This document shows positions 1 through 5,815 of a stretch of DNA of 16,778 nt, piece after piece. Source of the DNA: an uncultured Oscillospiraceae bacterium (GTDB lineage Bacteria; Bacillota; Clostridia; Oscillospirales; Ruminococcaceae); assembly GCA_910579545.1 (NCBI GenBank), contig CAJTVI010000058.1, forward strand, positions 1-16,778, in the 5' to 3' direction. Position 1 is the stretch's first letter. Each line of letters begins with the position of its first letter. A model generated the notes under the pieces. It was not told where the DNA came from. It searched no databases and was given only the letters and a program-made list of their open reading frames with translations. The position numbers were made by a program, and so were the translations under genes.

Positions 1-1
1 G

Positions 2-1174
2 GTGATCGCCATTGTGACGGTGGGCAACTCCCTGACCGCCTCGGTGAGCGACAGCCTTGTTTCGATGGGCGGCAACAATTTACAGGTGGGGGTCACGGCC
101 CGGCCGGACGAAAACGGCAACTATTCCGGCAGCTACGGCTACACCTTTGACGACATGCTCAACGACGACATGCTGGACGCCTTTAAACGCCGGTTTGAAA
201 GCCAGATCCGGGCCGTGATCCTGACCGACATGTACGACAGCGGCAGGGTGCAGAACGGGCGGCTGTACGCCAACATCAACCTGACCGGGGTAAACGACGG
301 CTTTTTTGCGGCCGACCGGGTGGAACTGCTGGCCGGGCGGGCCTTTCGCGAGCAGGACTACGAGGGCAGCCGGCGGGTGGCTTTGGTGAGCGACCTGCTG
401 GTAAACAACATGTTTGCCGGCGACGCGCAGGCCGCGCTGGGGCAGAACATCTCGCTGGAGATCAACAACAGCATCGAGGATTTTACCGTGGTGGGGGTGT
501 ACCGCTACCACGAGCAGGGAATCTTTATCGGCGCCGCGCCGGTGGCCTCCCGGGACACCTACACCGAGTTGTACGTTCCCCTTTCCACCGAGCAGGAGTT
601 AAGCTGGATGGGCGAGGGGCGGTATTCCTACTTTGAACTGATCCCGGCCCCCGGGGTGGATTCGGACGCGCTGGCGGCGCGGATCGAGGCTTTTTTTGAG
701 GACCGCTACTACCATTCCAACCCGTCGCTGATGGTGCGGGCCTACAACCTGCAGAACGAGATGTCCCAGATCACCTCGGTGCTGGACACCATCTCGCTGG
801 CCATTGGGGTCATTGCGGGCATCAGCCTGTTGGTGGGCGGCATCGGGGTGATGAACATCATGCTGGTGTCGATCACCGAGCGCACCCGGGAGATCGGGGT
901 GCGCAAGGCGCTGGGGGCCAAAAACAGCGCCATCCGGGTGCAGTTTATTGTGGAGGCCATGCTGATCTGCCTGATCGGCGGCATTTTGGGCATTTTGGTG
1001 GGGCTGGGCCTTGGCAGCCTTGGGGCCGGCCTGATGGGCACGCCCGCCAAGGTGAGCCTTTCCACCATTTTGCTGGCGGTGGGCTTTTCGATGGGCATCG
1101 GGGTGTTTTTTGGCTACTACCCCGCCAACAAGGCCGCCAAAATGGATCCCATCGAGGCGCTGCGGTACGAGTAA
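2..1174 (+). CDS. ABC transporter permease, MacB/FtsX type (5' truncated)
   Basis: Membrane permease of a MacB-like ABC exporter, which works with a separate ATPase and usually a membrane-fusion partner. The window opens inside the first membrane helix: the visible start reads VIAIVTVGNSL, where family members continue from a GIIIGIAAV-like segment, so the first GTG is an internal Val and the true start lies upstream. About 250 residues of extracytoplasmic MacB periplasmic-core-like domain follow. Then comes a typical FtsX domain (about residues 262-385) with three membrane helices, the cytoplasmic loop ITERTREIGVRKALGAK, and the classic ending DPIEALRYE. The ATPase gene is probably just upstream, outside the window. 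The substrate cannot be told from sequence; peptides, antibiotics and lipoproteins are all family options. Family call is firm. Confidence 0.93.
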   Translation: MIAIVTVGNSLTASVSDSLVSMGGNNLQVGVTARPDENGNYSGSYGYTFDDMLNDDMLDAFKRRFESQIRAVILTDMYDSGRVQNGRLYANINLTGVNDGFFAADRVELLAGRAFREQDYEGSRRVALVSDLLVNNMFAGDAQAALGQNISLEINNSIEDFTVVGVYRYHEQGIFIGAAPVASRDTYTELYVPLSTEQELSWMGEGRYSYFELIPAPGVDSDALAARIEAFFEDRYYHSNPSLMVRAYNLQNEMSQITSVLDTISLAIGVIAGISLLVGGIGVMNIMLVSITERTREIGVRKALGAKNSAIRVQFIVEAMLICLIGGILGILVGLGLGSLGAGLMGTPAKVSLSTILLAVGFSMGIGVFFGYYPANKAAKMDPIEALRYE

Positions 1175-1232
1175 GGTCAGAGCCTGAGCGCCGGGTATGC
1201 GCGCCCTTATGGAGGGACGCGGCGCATCCTTG

Positions 1233-1264
1233 GCAAAATGGCAAAATGGCAAAATGGCAAAATG
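1233..1264. repeat. Four perfect tandem copies of the 8-mer GCAAAATG
   Basis: Four uninterrupted GCAAAATG units lie between the permease stop and the hairpin at 1286, followed by an A-rich stretch (AAAAAACGCAAAAAAA). No gene overlaps them. A short repeat like this can change copy number by slippage. Just upstream, about 1197-1227, an imperfect inverted repeat (ATGCGC...GCGCAT) lies after the permease stop. Confidence 0.9.
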
Positions 1265-1285
1265 AAAAAACGCAAAAAAATACTG

Positions 1286-1311
1286 CGGCGGGGGTTGGCA
1301 AACCCCCGCCG
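1286..1311 (+). terminator. Hairpin, probable terminator after the permease gene
   Basis: Perfect GC-rich stem: CGGCGGGGGTT at 1286-1296 pairs with AACCCCCGCCG at 1301-1311 around a GGCA loop. The downstream side on the plus strand is only moderately T-rich (TGTTATTAT). The upstream side is A-rich, so the signal would be stronger for minus-strand transcription. It separates the permease from the crp-like gene. Confidence 0.6.
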
Positions 1312-1323
1312 TGTTATTATGCT

Positions 1324-1329
1324 TATAAT
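1324..1329 (+). promoter_or_regulatory. Consensus -10 box of the crp-like gene
   Basis: A perfect TATAAT lies about 70 bp upstream of the regulator's ATG. No good -35 hexamer exists at 16-18 bp spacing. The nearest, TTGGCA at 1295-1300, is 23 bp away and inside the hairpin loop side. This suggests a promoter that needs an activator or depends weakly on the -35 contact. Confidence 0.55.
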
Positions 1330-1396
1330 GAAAGCAAAAGGGAGCTGGACCCGGGGCCGCTAAGGGCCGCACACACCCAGAACAAGGAGGGCATGG

Positions 1397-2062
1397 ATGG
1401 AGTTTGAGAGCTGTTTTCCCGTATGGGACAAATTGACGGCGGAGCAGCAGGGCCGCCTGCAAAAGCAGCTTGCCCTGCGCAGCTTTAAAAAGGGCGCGCA
1501 GGTCCACGGCGGCCGCGCCGAATGCACCGGGCTGCTGCTGGTAAAGGCCGGGCAGCTGCGGGCGTATATCCTGTCCAGCGAGGGGCGGCAGATCACCCTG
1601 TACCGCCTGTTTGAGCGGGACGTCTGCCTGTTTTCGGCCTCCTGCGTGCTGCGCAGCGTGCAGTTTGAGGTGACCATCGAGGCGGAAAAGGATACCGAGC
1701 TTTGGGTGATCCCCGCCGAGGCGTACCAGCGGGTGATGCAGCAGTCGGCCCCGCTGGCAAACTACACCGGCGAGGTGATGGCCGCCCGGTTTTCGGAGGT
1801 GATGTGGCTGGTGGAGCAGCTGCTGTGGAAGAGCATGGACAAGCGGCTGGCCGCCTTTCTTTTGGAGGAGGCCGCCATTGAGGGCACGGCGCGGCTGCGC
1901 ATTACCCACGAGGCCATCGCCAACCATCTGGGGACCCACCGGGAGGTGGTGACCCGGCTGCTGCGCTATTTCCAGGCCGAGGGCATGGTAAAGGGTTCCC
2001 GGGGCGCGGTGGAGCTTTTGGACGAAAAGCGGTTATCTGCCTTGGCGGCGGACCAAATTTGA
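1397..2062 (+). CDS. Crp/Fnr-family transcriptional regulator
   Basis: Two-domain DNA-binding regulator of 221 aa, a normal length for the family. Residues about 8-115 form the cyclic-nucleotide-binding-like beta-roll (FPVWDKL start, GLLLVKAGQLRAYILS core). A long dimer helix follows at about 117-160, then a winged helix with the recognition region ITHEAIANHLGTHREVVTRLLRYF at about 169-192. The start is chosen by AAGGAGG at 1384-1390; an ATG at 1393 is out of frame and stops at once. The Cys set is Cys6, Cys43, Cys77 and Cys83. It lacks the Fnr N-terminal iron-sulfur Cys cluster, but Cys77 and Cys83 bracket LFSAS. It is convergent with the rhodanese/CoA-disulfide reductase operon, whose promoter carries a Crp/Fnr-shaped palindrome, so it is a good candidate regulator of that operon (inference). 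The ligand or signal is unknown. Confidence 0.92.
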   Translation: MEFESCFPVWDKLTAEQQGRLQKQLALRSFKKGAQVHGGRAECTGLLLVKAGQLRAYILSSEGRQITLYRLFERDVCLFSASCVLRSVQFEVTIEAEKDTELWVIPAEAYQRVMQQSAPLANYTGEVMAARFSEVMWLVEQLLWKSMDKRLAAFLLEEAAIEGTARLRITHEAIANHLGTHREVVTRLLRYFQAEGMVKGSRGAVELLDEKRLSALAADQI

Positions 2063-2108
2063 TATGGATTTTTTGTTTTCTTATCCTTCCGCCGCCCTGC
2101 CCGCCGCT

Positions 2109-2180
2109 TTGCCCACCGCCTTGCGGGACGCCTTGCCCGCCGCTTTGCGGGACGCCTTGCCCGCCGCCTTGCGGGACGCA
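2109..2180. repeat. Six alternating 12-bp tandem units next to a terminator
   Basis: Units alternate between TTGCCCRCCGCY and TTGCGGGACGCM: 2109-2120, 2121-2132, 2133-2144, 2145-2156, 2157-2168 and 2169-2180, giving a 24-bp higher-order period. A more degenerate CCGCC-rich stretch (about 2085-2108) precedes them. They lie between the crp-like stop and the bidirectional terminator. Reading through in one frame gives a PCPPLCGTP-like repeat peptide, with no sign of a real gene. Confidence 0.88.
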
Positions 2181-2181
2181 T

Positions 2182-2225
2182 AAAAAGCCCCCTTCCCCGG
2201 GCCGGGGAAGGGGGCGTATTTTTTT
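2182..2225. terminator. Bidirectional rho-independent terminator between convergent genes
   Basis: AAAAA at 2182-2186, then a perfect 14-nt inverted repeat (GCCCCCTTCCCCGG at 2187-2200, complement at 2202-2215), then GTA and seven T (2219-2225). It is strong for the crp-like gene on the plus strand, and the A-run gives a T-run for minus-strand transcripts from the reductase gene. Confidence 0.93.
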
Positions 2226-2258
2226 CGCTGCAAGGGTTTTTGCTGGCCCAGACAGAGC

Positions 2259-2351
2259 GCGGGGGAGAGTCTCGAAAGGCTTTCGGGGCAGGGGTCCTGT
2301 TGCCTTGAGAGACTGCTCCCACGCGCCCGGCGGTCATCCCTCCCCGGTTTG
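2259..2351 (+). repeat. Dispersed structured repeat, copy A
   Basis: Bases 2259-2330 are identical over 72 bp to the reverse complement of 9029-9100. Looser similarity continues to 2351 (shared CTCCCCGGTTTG). On the plus strand the element can fold as a long imperfect hairpin. The outer arm from 2257 to 2273 pairs with 2309-2326 with small bulges. Next come G2274/A2308 and A2275/G2307 as a tandem G-A mismatch, then AAGGC (2276-2280) with GCCTT (2302-2306), and an apical CAGG-GGT-CCTG hairpin (2289-2299). It is noncoding and lies after the terminator of the crp-like gene. It could be a repetitive extragenic or MITE-like element, or a structured RNA. Confidence 0.85.
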
Positions 2352-2398
2352 GACACCCCCTTTTTTGCGGCCCGGCCCAAAAAGGCGGGCGCGCCGGG

Positions 2399-4090
2399 TT
2401 ACTGGTCCATGCCGCAGGGGGCGGCCTGTTCGATCAGCCGCCGGTCGCCCGTTACCGCGTCGTAAAACCGGAAGCCGCCGGAAAAATTATACGTCTCATA
2501 GCCGTATCCGGCCAGGATCCGGCAGGCAATGTAGCTGCGCAGGCCGCTCTGGCAGATCACATACACCGGCTTTGCGGGTTCGAGTTCCCCCAGCCGCCCG
2601 CGCAGCTCGTCCACCGGGATGTTGGCAAAGCCCTCGATATGCCCCCCGGCGTATTCCTGCGCGGTGCGCACATCCAAAAGGGTCACGCTGCCGTCCCGCG
2701 GCAGGGCGTCCACGTCCCCGATATGGAACTGCTTTACCACCCCTTTGGCCAGGTTTTCGGCCATAAAGCCGGCCATGTTCACCGGATCCTTGGCCGAGGA
2801 GTAGGGCGGCGCGTAGGCGAGGTCCAGGTCCTTGAGCTGGGGGGCGGTCATCCCGGCATGGATGGCGGCGGCCAGCACGTCGATCCGCTTGTCCACCCCC
2901 TCATAGCCCACGATCTGAGCCCCCAAAAGGCGATAGCTGCCCTGTTCAAAAACTACCTTCATGGTCATCAGCCTGCCGCCGGGGTAGTAGCCCGCGTGGC
3001 TCATGGGGGAAAGCACGACCGTGTCGGTTTTAAGCCCGGCCTTTTGGGCGGCCTCTTCCTTTACGCCGGTGGCGGCGGCGGTGAGGTCAAACGCCTGGAG
3101 CACCAGACTGCCCTGGCTGCCCCGGTACCGGCTGTCGCCGCCGCAGATGTTGTCGGCCGCGATGCGGCCCTGCTTGTTGGCCGGGCCGGCCAGCGAGAGC
3201 AGCACATCCTGCCCGGTGACCGAGTGCTTGACCTGCACGGCGTCCCCCACGGCGTAGATATCCGGGACCGAGGTCTCCATCCGGTCGTTGACCAGGATGC
3301 TGCCCTTGAGCCCCAGCGCAAGGCCGGCCTCCTTGGCAAGGGCGGTGTCCGGCGTGACCCCGATGGCCAGCACCACCATGTCGGCGTGGAGCGGGGGCGC
3401 GTCCCTGAGCAGCACGTCCACCCCGCCGTCCCGCTCCGCAAAGCCCTCCACCGTGCGGCCCAACTCCAGCCGGACCCCGTGCCGCCGCACCTCGCTGTGG
3501 ATAAAAGCGGCCATGTCCGCGTCAAAGGGGTTCATCAGCTGCTTGGGCCGCTGGACAATGGTGACCTCCATCCCCAGCAGGCGCAGGTTTTCGGCCAACT
3601 CCAGCCCGATAAAGCCGCCGCCGGCCAGCACCGCCGAGCGGGGGTGGTGGGCGTCGATGTAGTTTTTGATGCGGAAGGTATCCTCCACCGTGCGCAGGGT
3701 GAACAGCTTTTCCAGCCCCGCGCCGGGCAGCCGCGGCTGGGTGGGCTTTGCGCCGGGCGAGAGGATCAGCTTGTCGTAGGGCTCTTCAAATTGCTCGCCT
3801 GTGCGCAAATTTTTGACCGAGACAGTCTTTTTGTCCGGGTGCAGGGCGGTGACCTCGTGATGCACCCGCATGTCCACCCGAAACCGCTCAAAAAAGCTTT
3901 GGGGCGTTTGGAGGGTGAGTTCCTCGGGGTCCTCGATGACCCCGCCGATGTAATAGGGCAGGCCGCAGTTGGCATACGAGACATAGCCCGACCGCTCAAA
4001 AACCACGATCTCGGCCCGCTCGTCCAGCCGGCGCAGCCGGGCCGCCGCCGTGGCCCCGCCCGCCACGCCGCCAACGATCACTACCTTCAT
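2399..4090 (-). CDS. CoA-disulfide/persulfide reductase with C-terminal rhodanese domain
   Basis: FAD- and NAD(P)H-dependent disulfide oxidoreductase of the CoADR-rhodanese fusion type, 563 aa. Such enzymes reduce CoA disulfide, CoA persulfide or polysulfide in the cytoplasm. Visible in order: N-terminal FAD Rossmann motif (GGVAGGATAAARLRR), the single redox Cys42 in SYANCGLPY, the NAD(P)-binding GGGFIGLELAE (about 157-167), the second FAD segment PDIYAVGDAV, and the dimer-domain signature APPYSSAKDPVNMAGF. A complete rhodanese domain follows (about 460-550) with DVRTAQEYAGGHI and active-site Cys513 in CQSGLRS. The start follows the upstream rhodanese stop by one base (TGA-A-ATG), with a purine-rich AAAGGTGG site inside that gene, so the two are translationally coupled. 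Product class is firm; the preferred substrate (CoA-SSH, CoA-SS-CoA or polysulfide) is not determined by sequence. Confidence 0.95.
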   Translation of the reverse strand: MKVVIVGGVAGGATAAARLRRLDERAEIVVFERSGYVSYANCGLPYYIGGVIEDPEELTLQTPQSFFERFRVDMRVHHEVTALHPDKKTVSVKNLRTGEQFEEPYDKLILSPGAKPTQPRLPGAGLEKLFTLRTVEDTFRIKNYIDAHHPRSAVLAGGGFIGLELAENLRLLGMEVTIVQRPKQLMNPFDADMAAFIHSEVRRHGVRLELGRTVEGFAERDGGVDVLLRDAPPLHADMVVLAIGVTPDTALAKEAGLALGLKGSILVNDRMETSVPDIYAVGDAVQVKHSVTGQDVLLSLAGPANKQGRIAADNICGGDSRYRGSQGSLVLQAFDLTAAATGVKEEAAQKAGLKTDTVVLSPMSHAGYYPGGRLMTMKVVFEQGSYRLLGAQIVGYEGVDKRIDVLAAAIHAGMTAPQLKDLDLAYAPPYSSAKDPVNMAGFMAENLAKGVVKQFHIGDVDALPRDGSVTLLDVRTAQEYAGGHIEGFANIPVDELRGRLGELEPAKPVYVICQSGLRSYIACRILAGYGYETYNFSGGFRFYDAVTGDRRLIEQAAPCGMDQ

Positions 4091-4091
4091 T

Positions 4092-4412
4092 TCAGCGTTC
4101 CACCTTTCCCTGATAGGCGGCGATGCCGCCGATATTTTTGACCCTGGTATAGCCCATCCGGGCCAGCTGCCCCACCGCCTGGCTGCTGCGGGCCCCGCTG
4201 TGGCAGTAGACGAACAGCGGGGTATCCTTGTTTGGCGCCACGGCGGCGATGCGCTCCAGCTCCTGCAGGGGCAGGCTGACGCTGCCGGGGATGCGGCCCT
4301 CCCGGTACTCCTCGGGCGTGCGGACGTCCAGCAGCAGCGCGCCGGCAGCGGCGCGGTATTCCTGCAGGCCCTGGCTGATATCGGGGCCCTTTAAAAAATC
4401 AAAAAATCCCAT
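4092..4412 (-). CDS. Single-domain rhodanese (sulfurtransferase)
   Basis: Small cytoplasmic sulfurtransferase of 106 aa, a typical size for PspE/GlpE-like stand-alone rhodaneses. It shows LLDVRTPEEYREGRIPGS (about 27-44) and the six-residue active-site loop beginning at Cys70 (CHSGARS), which would carry the persulfide. There is no signal peptide; the N-terminus MGFFDFLKGPDI is short. The ATG at 4412 is chosen because AAGGAGGT lies at the right distance (about 4417-4426); the reading frame is open further upstream but without a comparable site. First gene of the operon with the CoADR-rhodanese, presumably supplying or accepting persulfide sulfur. The leader is about 117 nt. Confidence 0.94.
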   Translation of the reverse strand: MGFFDFLKGPDISQGLQEYRAAAGALLLDVRTPEEYREGRIPGSVSLPLQELERIAAVAPNKDTPLFVYCHSGARSSQAVGQLARMGYTRVKNIGGIAAYQGKVER

Positions 4413-4535
4413 GTTGTACCTCCTTGCGGCAAAATGATCCTGTTTGAAGCTTGTTGGGGCCCTGCCGGGGGCGCCTGCCGTATGCCTGCGGCCCTGCTGT
4501 TTTGCGTTTTGGTTTTGCCCGGCTGCCGTATCCTT

Positions 4536-4541
4536 AGTGTA
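4536..4541 (-). promoter_or_regulatory. Putative -10 box of the rhodanese operon
   Basis: On the minus strand TACACT lies at 4541-4536, followed by a predicted transcription start near 4529. No good -35 sits at 17 bp (CAGAAC). TTACAG, which is part of the palindrome at 4563-4577, is about 20 bp away. A weak -35 overlapped by a dyad is what an activator-dependent promoter looks like. Prediction only. Confidence 0.5.
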
Positions 4542-4562
4542 CCCCAAAAGGGCTTTTGGTTC

Positions 4563-4577
4563 TGTAACTTTGTTACA
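4563..4577. promoter_or_regulatory. Perfect palindrome TGTAAC-N3-GTTACA, putative Crp/Fnr operator
   Basis: Two exact 6-bp half-sites separated by TTT, centred at 4570, about 41 bp upstream of the predicted start of the rhodanese operon transcript. The form resembles Crp/Fnr-family sites. From memory, GTAAC-N3-GTTAC-type sites have been proposed for clostridial HcpR-like Crp/Fnr proteins, but I could not check this. I found no second intergenic copy in the window. Confidence 0.65.
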
Positions 4578-4695
4578 TTGGCGCGGCGGGGGGCAGGGCA
4601 GAACAGGCGGCCGCAGGGATGCAGCGCGGCGGAGGTGCAGGGCGGGGGCGGGACGGCGCGGCTGACGGCAGGGGCGGGACAGGCAGCACAGGTGG

Positions 4696-4719
4696 AAAAG
4701 CAGCGCGGGAGGGCGCTGC
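4696..4719 (-). terminator. Terminator of the LysR gene
   Basis: On the minus strand GCAGCGC (4719-4713) and GCGCTGC (4706-4700) form a 7-bp stem with a CCTCCC loop, followed by TTTT. It lies about 25 bp after the LysR stop and ahead of the rhodanese operon promoter. The stretch between 4578 and 4695 is GC-rich and holds no gene I can support. Confidence 0.7.
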
Positions 4720-4742
4720 CCAAAAGGCGGCCCCTCCCCTTT

Positions 4743-5636
4743 TTATGCCTGCTGCGCCGGCGCGGCCATGCTTTGCACAAGCTCCAAAAACCGGGCGGCG
4801 GCGGGCGAAAAGCTCTGCCAGCGCTTCCAGGCCAAAAACAGCTTTGCCTCCAGCCGCGGCGAGAGGGGCCGGTAACACAGCTGGCTCTGGCCGGTAGTGT
4901 TGATAAGCCCCTCCAGGGTCACGGCTATCCCCAGCCCCTCCTCCACCATGAGGGAGGCGTTGTAGATGAGGTTGTGGGTGCTTACCACATTCAGCTGGCT
5001 CAGGGTACAGCCCATCCAGCCCAAAACGGGGCTGCCGTCCCGGATCTGACGGGAGAGCAGCAGCGGCTGGCCGCGCAGGTCCCCGGGCCGGACGGCCTGT
5101 TTTTGGGCAAGGGGGTGGTCCCTGCGCATCAGGGCGGCCCAGCTGTCCCGCTGGGGCAGCAGGATCTGCTCGTACCGGCGGGAATCCGCCTCTCCCACAA
5201 AGAGGGCAAAGTCGATGATGCCCTTGTCCAGCTGCTCGGCAATGTCGCCCCGGTCGCCGCTTACAAGGTGCAGGCGGACCTCCGGGCAGCTTTTGCCCAA
5301 CTCCCCCGCCGCCCGGGCGATCAGCCGCATGCCCTGGGTCTCCCCCGCCCCAATGTACACGCTGCCGGCCACCGGGCCTTCGCCCAGGGTGAGGGCGTCG
5401 GTGGTTTTGTCCACCAGGCCGACGATCTCCTCGGCCCGCTTGCGCAAAAACAGCCCCTCCTCGGTGAGGGTGATCCTGCGCCGGCCCCGCAAAAACAGGG
5501 TTTTGCCCAACTCCTCCTCCAGCTCCTTGAGCTGGCGGGAAAGCGAGGGCTGGGCGATGTGCAGCGCCCTGGCCGCCCGGGAGATGTTTTCTTCCCGTGC
5601 CACCGCCAAAAAATACCGCAGTACCCGCAGTTCCAT
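4743..5636 (-). CDS. LysR-family transcriptional regulator
   Basis: Full-length LysR regulator, 297 aa. The N-terminal winged helix-turn-helix (ENISRAARALHIAQPSLSRQLKELEEELGKTLF, in the first 50 residues) is canonical and is followed by the linker helix. An effector-binding periplasmic-binding-like domain (about 90-290) begins GSVYIGAGETQGMRLIA. The ATG has a good GGGGAGG site upstream. It is divergent from the carboxymuconolactone decarboxylase/cupin gene, and the shared region carries dyads that overlap its own promoter. Auto-repression and activation of the neighbour are therefore the natural reading (inference from family behaviour). The effector is unknown; a small aromatic or aldehyde-type metabolite would fit the neighbour but is not shown. 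Confidence 0.95.
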   Translation of the reverse strand: MELRVLRYFLAVAREENISRAARALHIAQPSLSRQLKELEEELGKTLFLRGRRRITLTEEGLFLRKRAEEIVGLVDKTTDALTLGEGPVAGSVYIGAGETQGMRLIARAAGELGKSCPEVRLHLVSGDRGDIAEQLDKGIIDFALFVGEADSRRYEQILLPQRDSWAALMRRDHPLAQKQAVRPGDLRGQPLLLSRQIRDGSPVLGWMGCTLSQLNVVSTHNLIYNASLMVEEGLGIAVTLEGLINTTGQSQLCYRPLSPRLEAKLFLAWKRWQSFSPAAARFLELVQSMAAPAQQA

Positions 5637-5708
5637 CCGCCGTGCCTCCCCTTTTGCGGCGGCGGCCCCTGCTTTTGGCCGCCGCCCCCATGTGTTTTTT
5701 ATAAGGGC

Positions 5709-5737
5709 ATCCTACCATGGGTTTTTATACCTGTCAA
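5709..5737 (-). promoter_or_regulatory. Promoter of the LysR gene
   Basis: On the minus strand a perfect TTGACA (5737-5732), 17-bp spacer, then TAGGAT (5714-5709). It lies about 75-100 bp upstream of the LysR ATG. Confidence 0.75.
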
Positions 5738-5765
5738 GCATGGTAAGGTATTTATGATAAGTATT
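5713..5765. promoter_or_regulatory. Dyads in the LysR / CMD-cupin divergent region
   Basis: TACCATG at 5713-5719 and CATGGTA at 5739-5745 form a perfect inverted repeat that overlaps the LysR -10 and flanks its -35. A second, imperfect A/T-rich dyad (GGTATTTAT-G-ATAAGTATT, 5747-5765) lies just upstream of the opposite -35. This arrangement fits a LysR recognition site plus an activation site. Assignment is inferred from position. Confidence 0.5.
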
Positions 5766-5793
5766 TGCGGCCATCCTGCCCCGGTTTTATAAT
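5765..5793 (+). promoter_or_regulatory. Promoter of the CMD-cupin gene
   Basis: TTGCGG (5765-5770), 17-bp spacer, then perfect TATAAT (5788-5793). The start would fall near 5800, giving a very short leader that begins at the AAGGAGG ribosome site. The weak -35 next to the A/T-rich dyad suggests activation by the LysR protein. Confidence 0.75.
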
Positions 5794-5815
5794 GGGGCCA
5801 AGGAGGATGATAAAT

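Noticed and set aside
2109..2180. Possible CRISPR array
   Set aside because: The units are contiguous 12-mers without unique spacers and there are no cas genes.
2639..4141. 500-codon open frame opposite the CoADR-rhodanese gene
   Set aside because: Same GC-driven antisense effect; the minus-strand product has all catalytic motifs in order.
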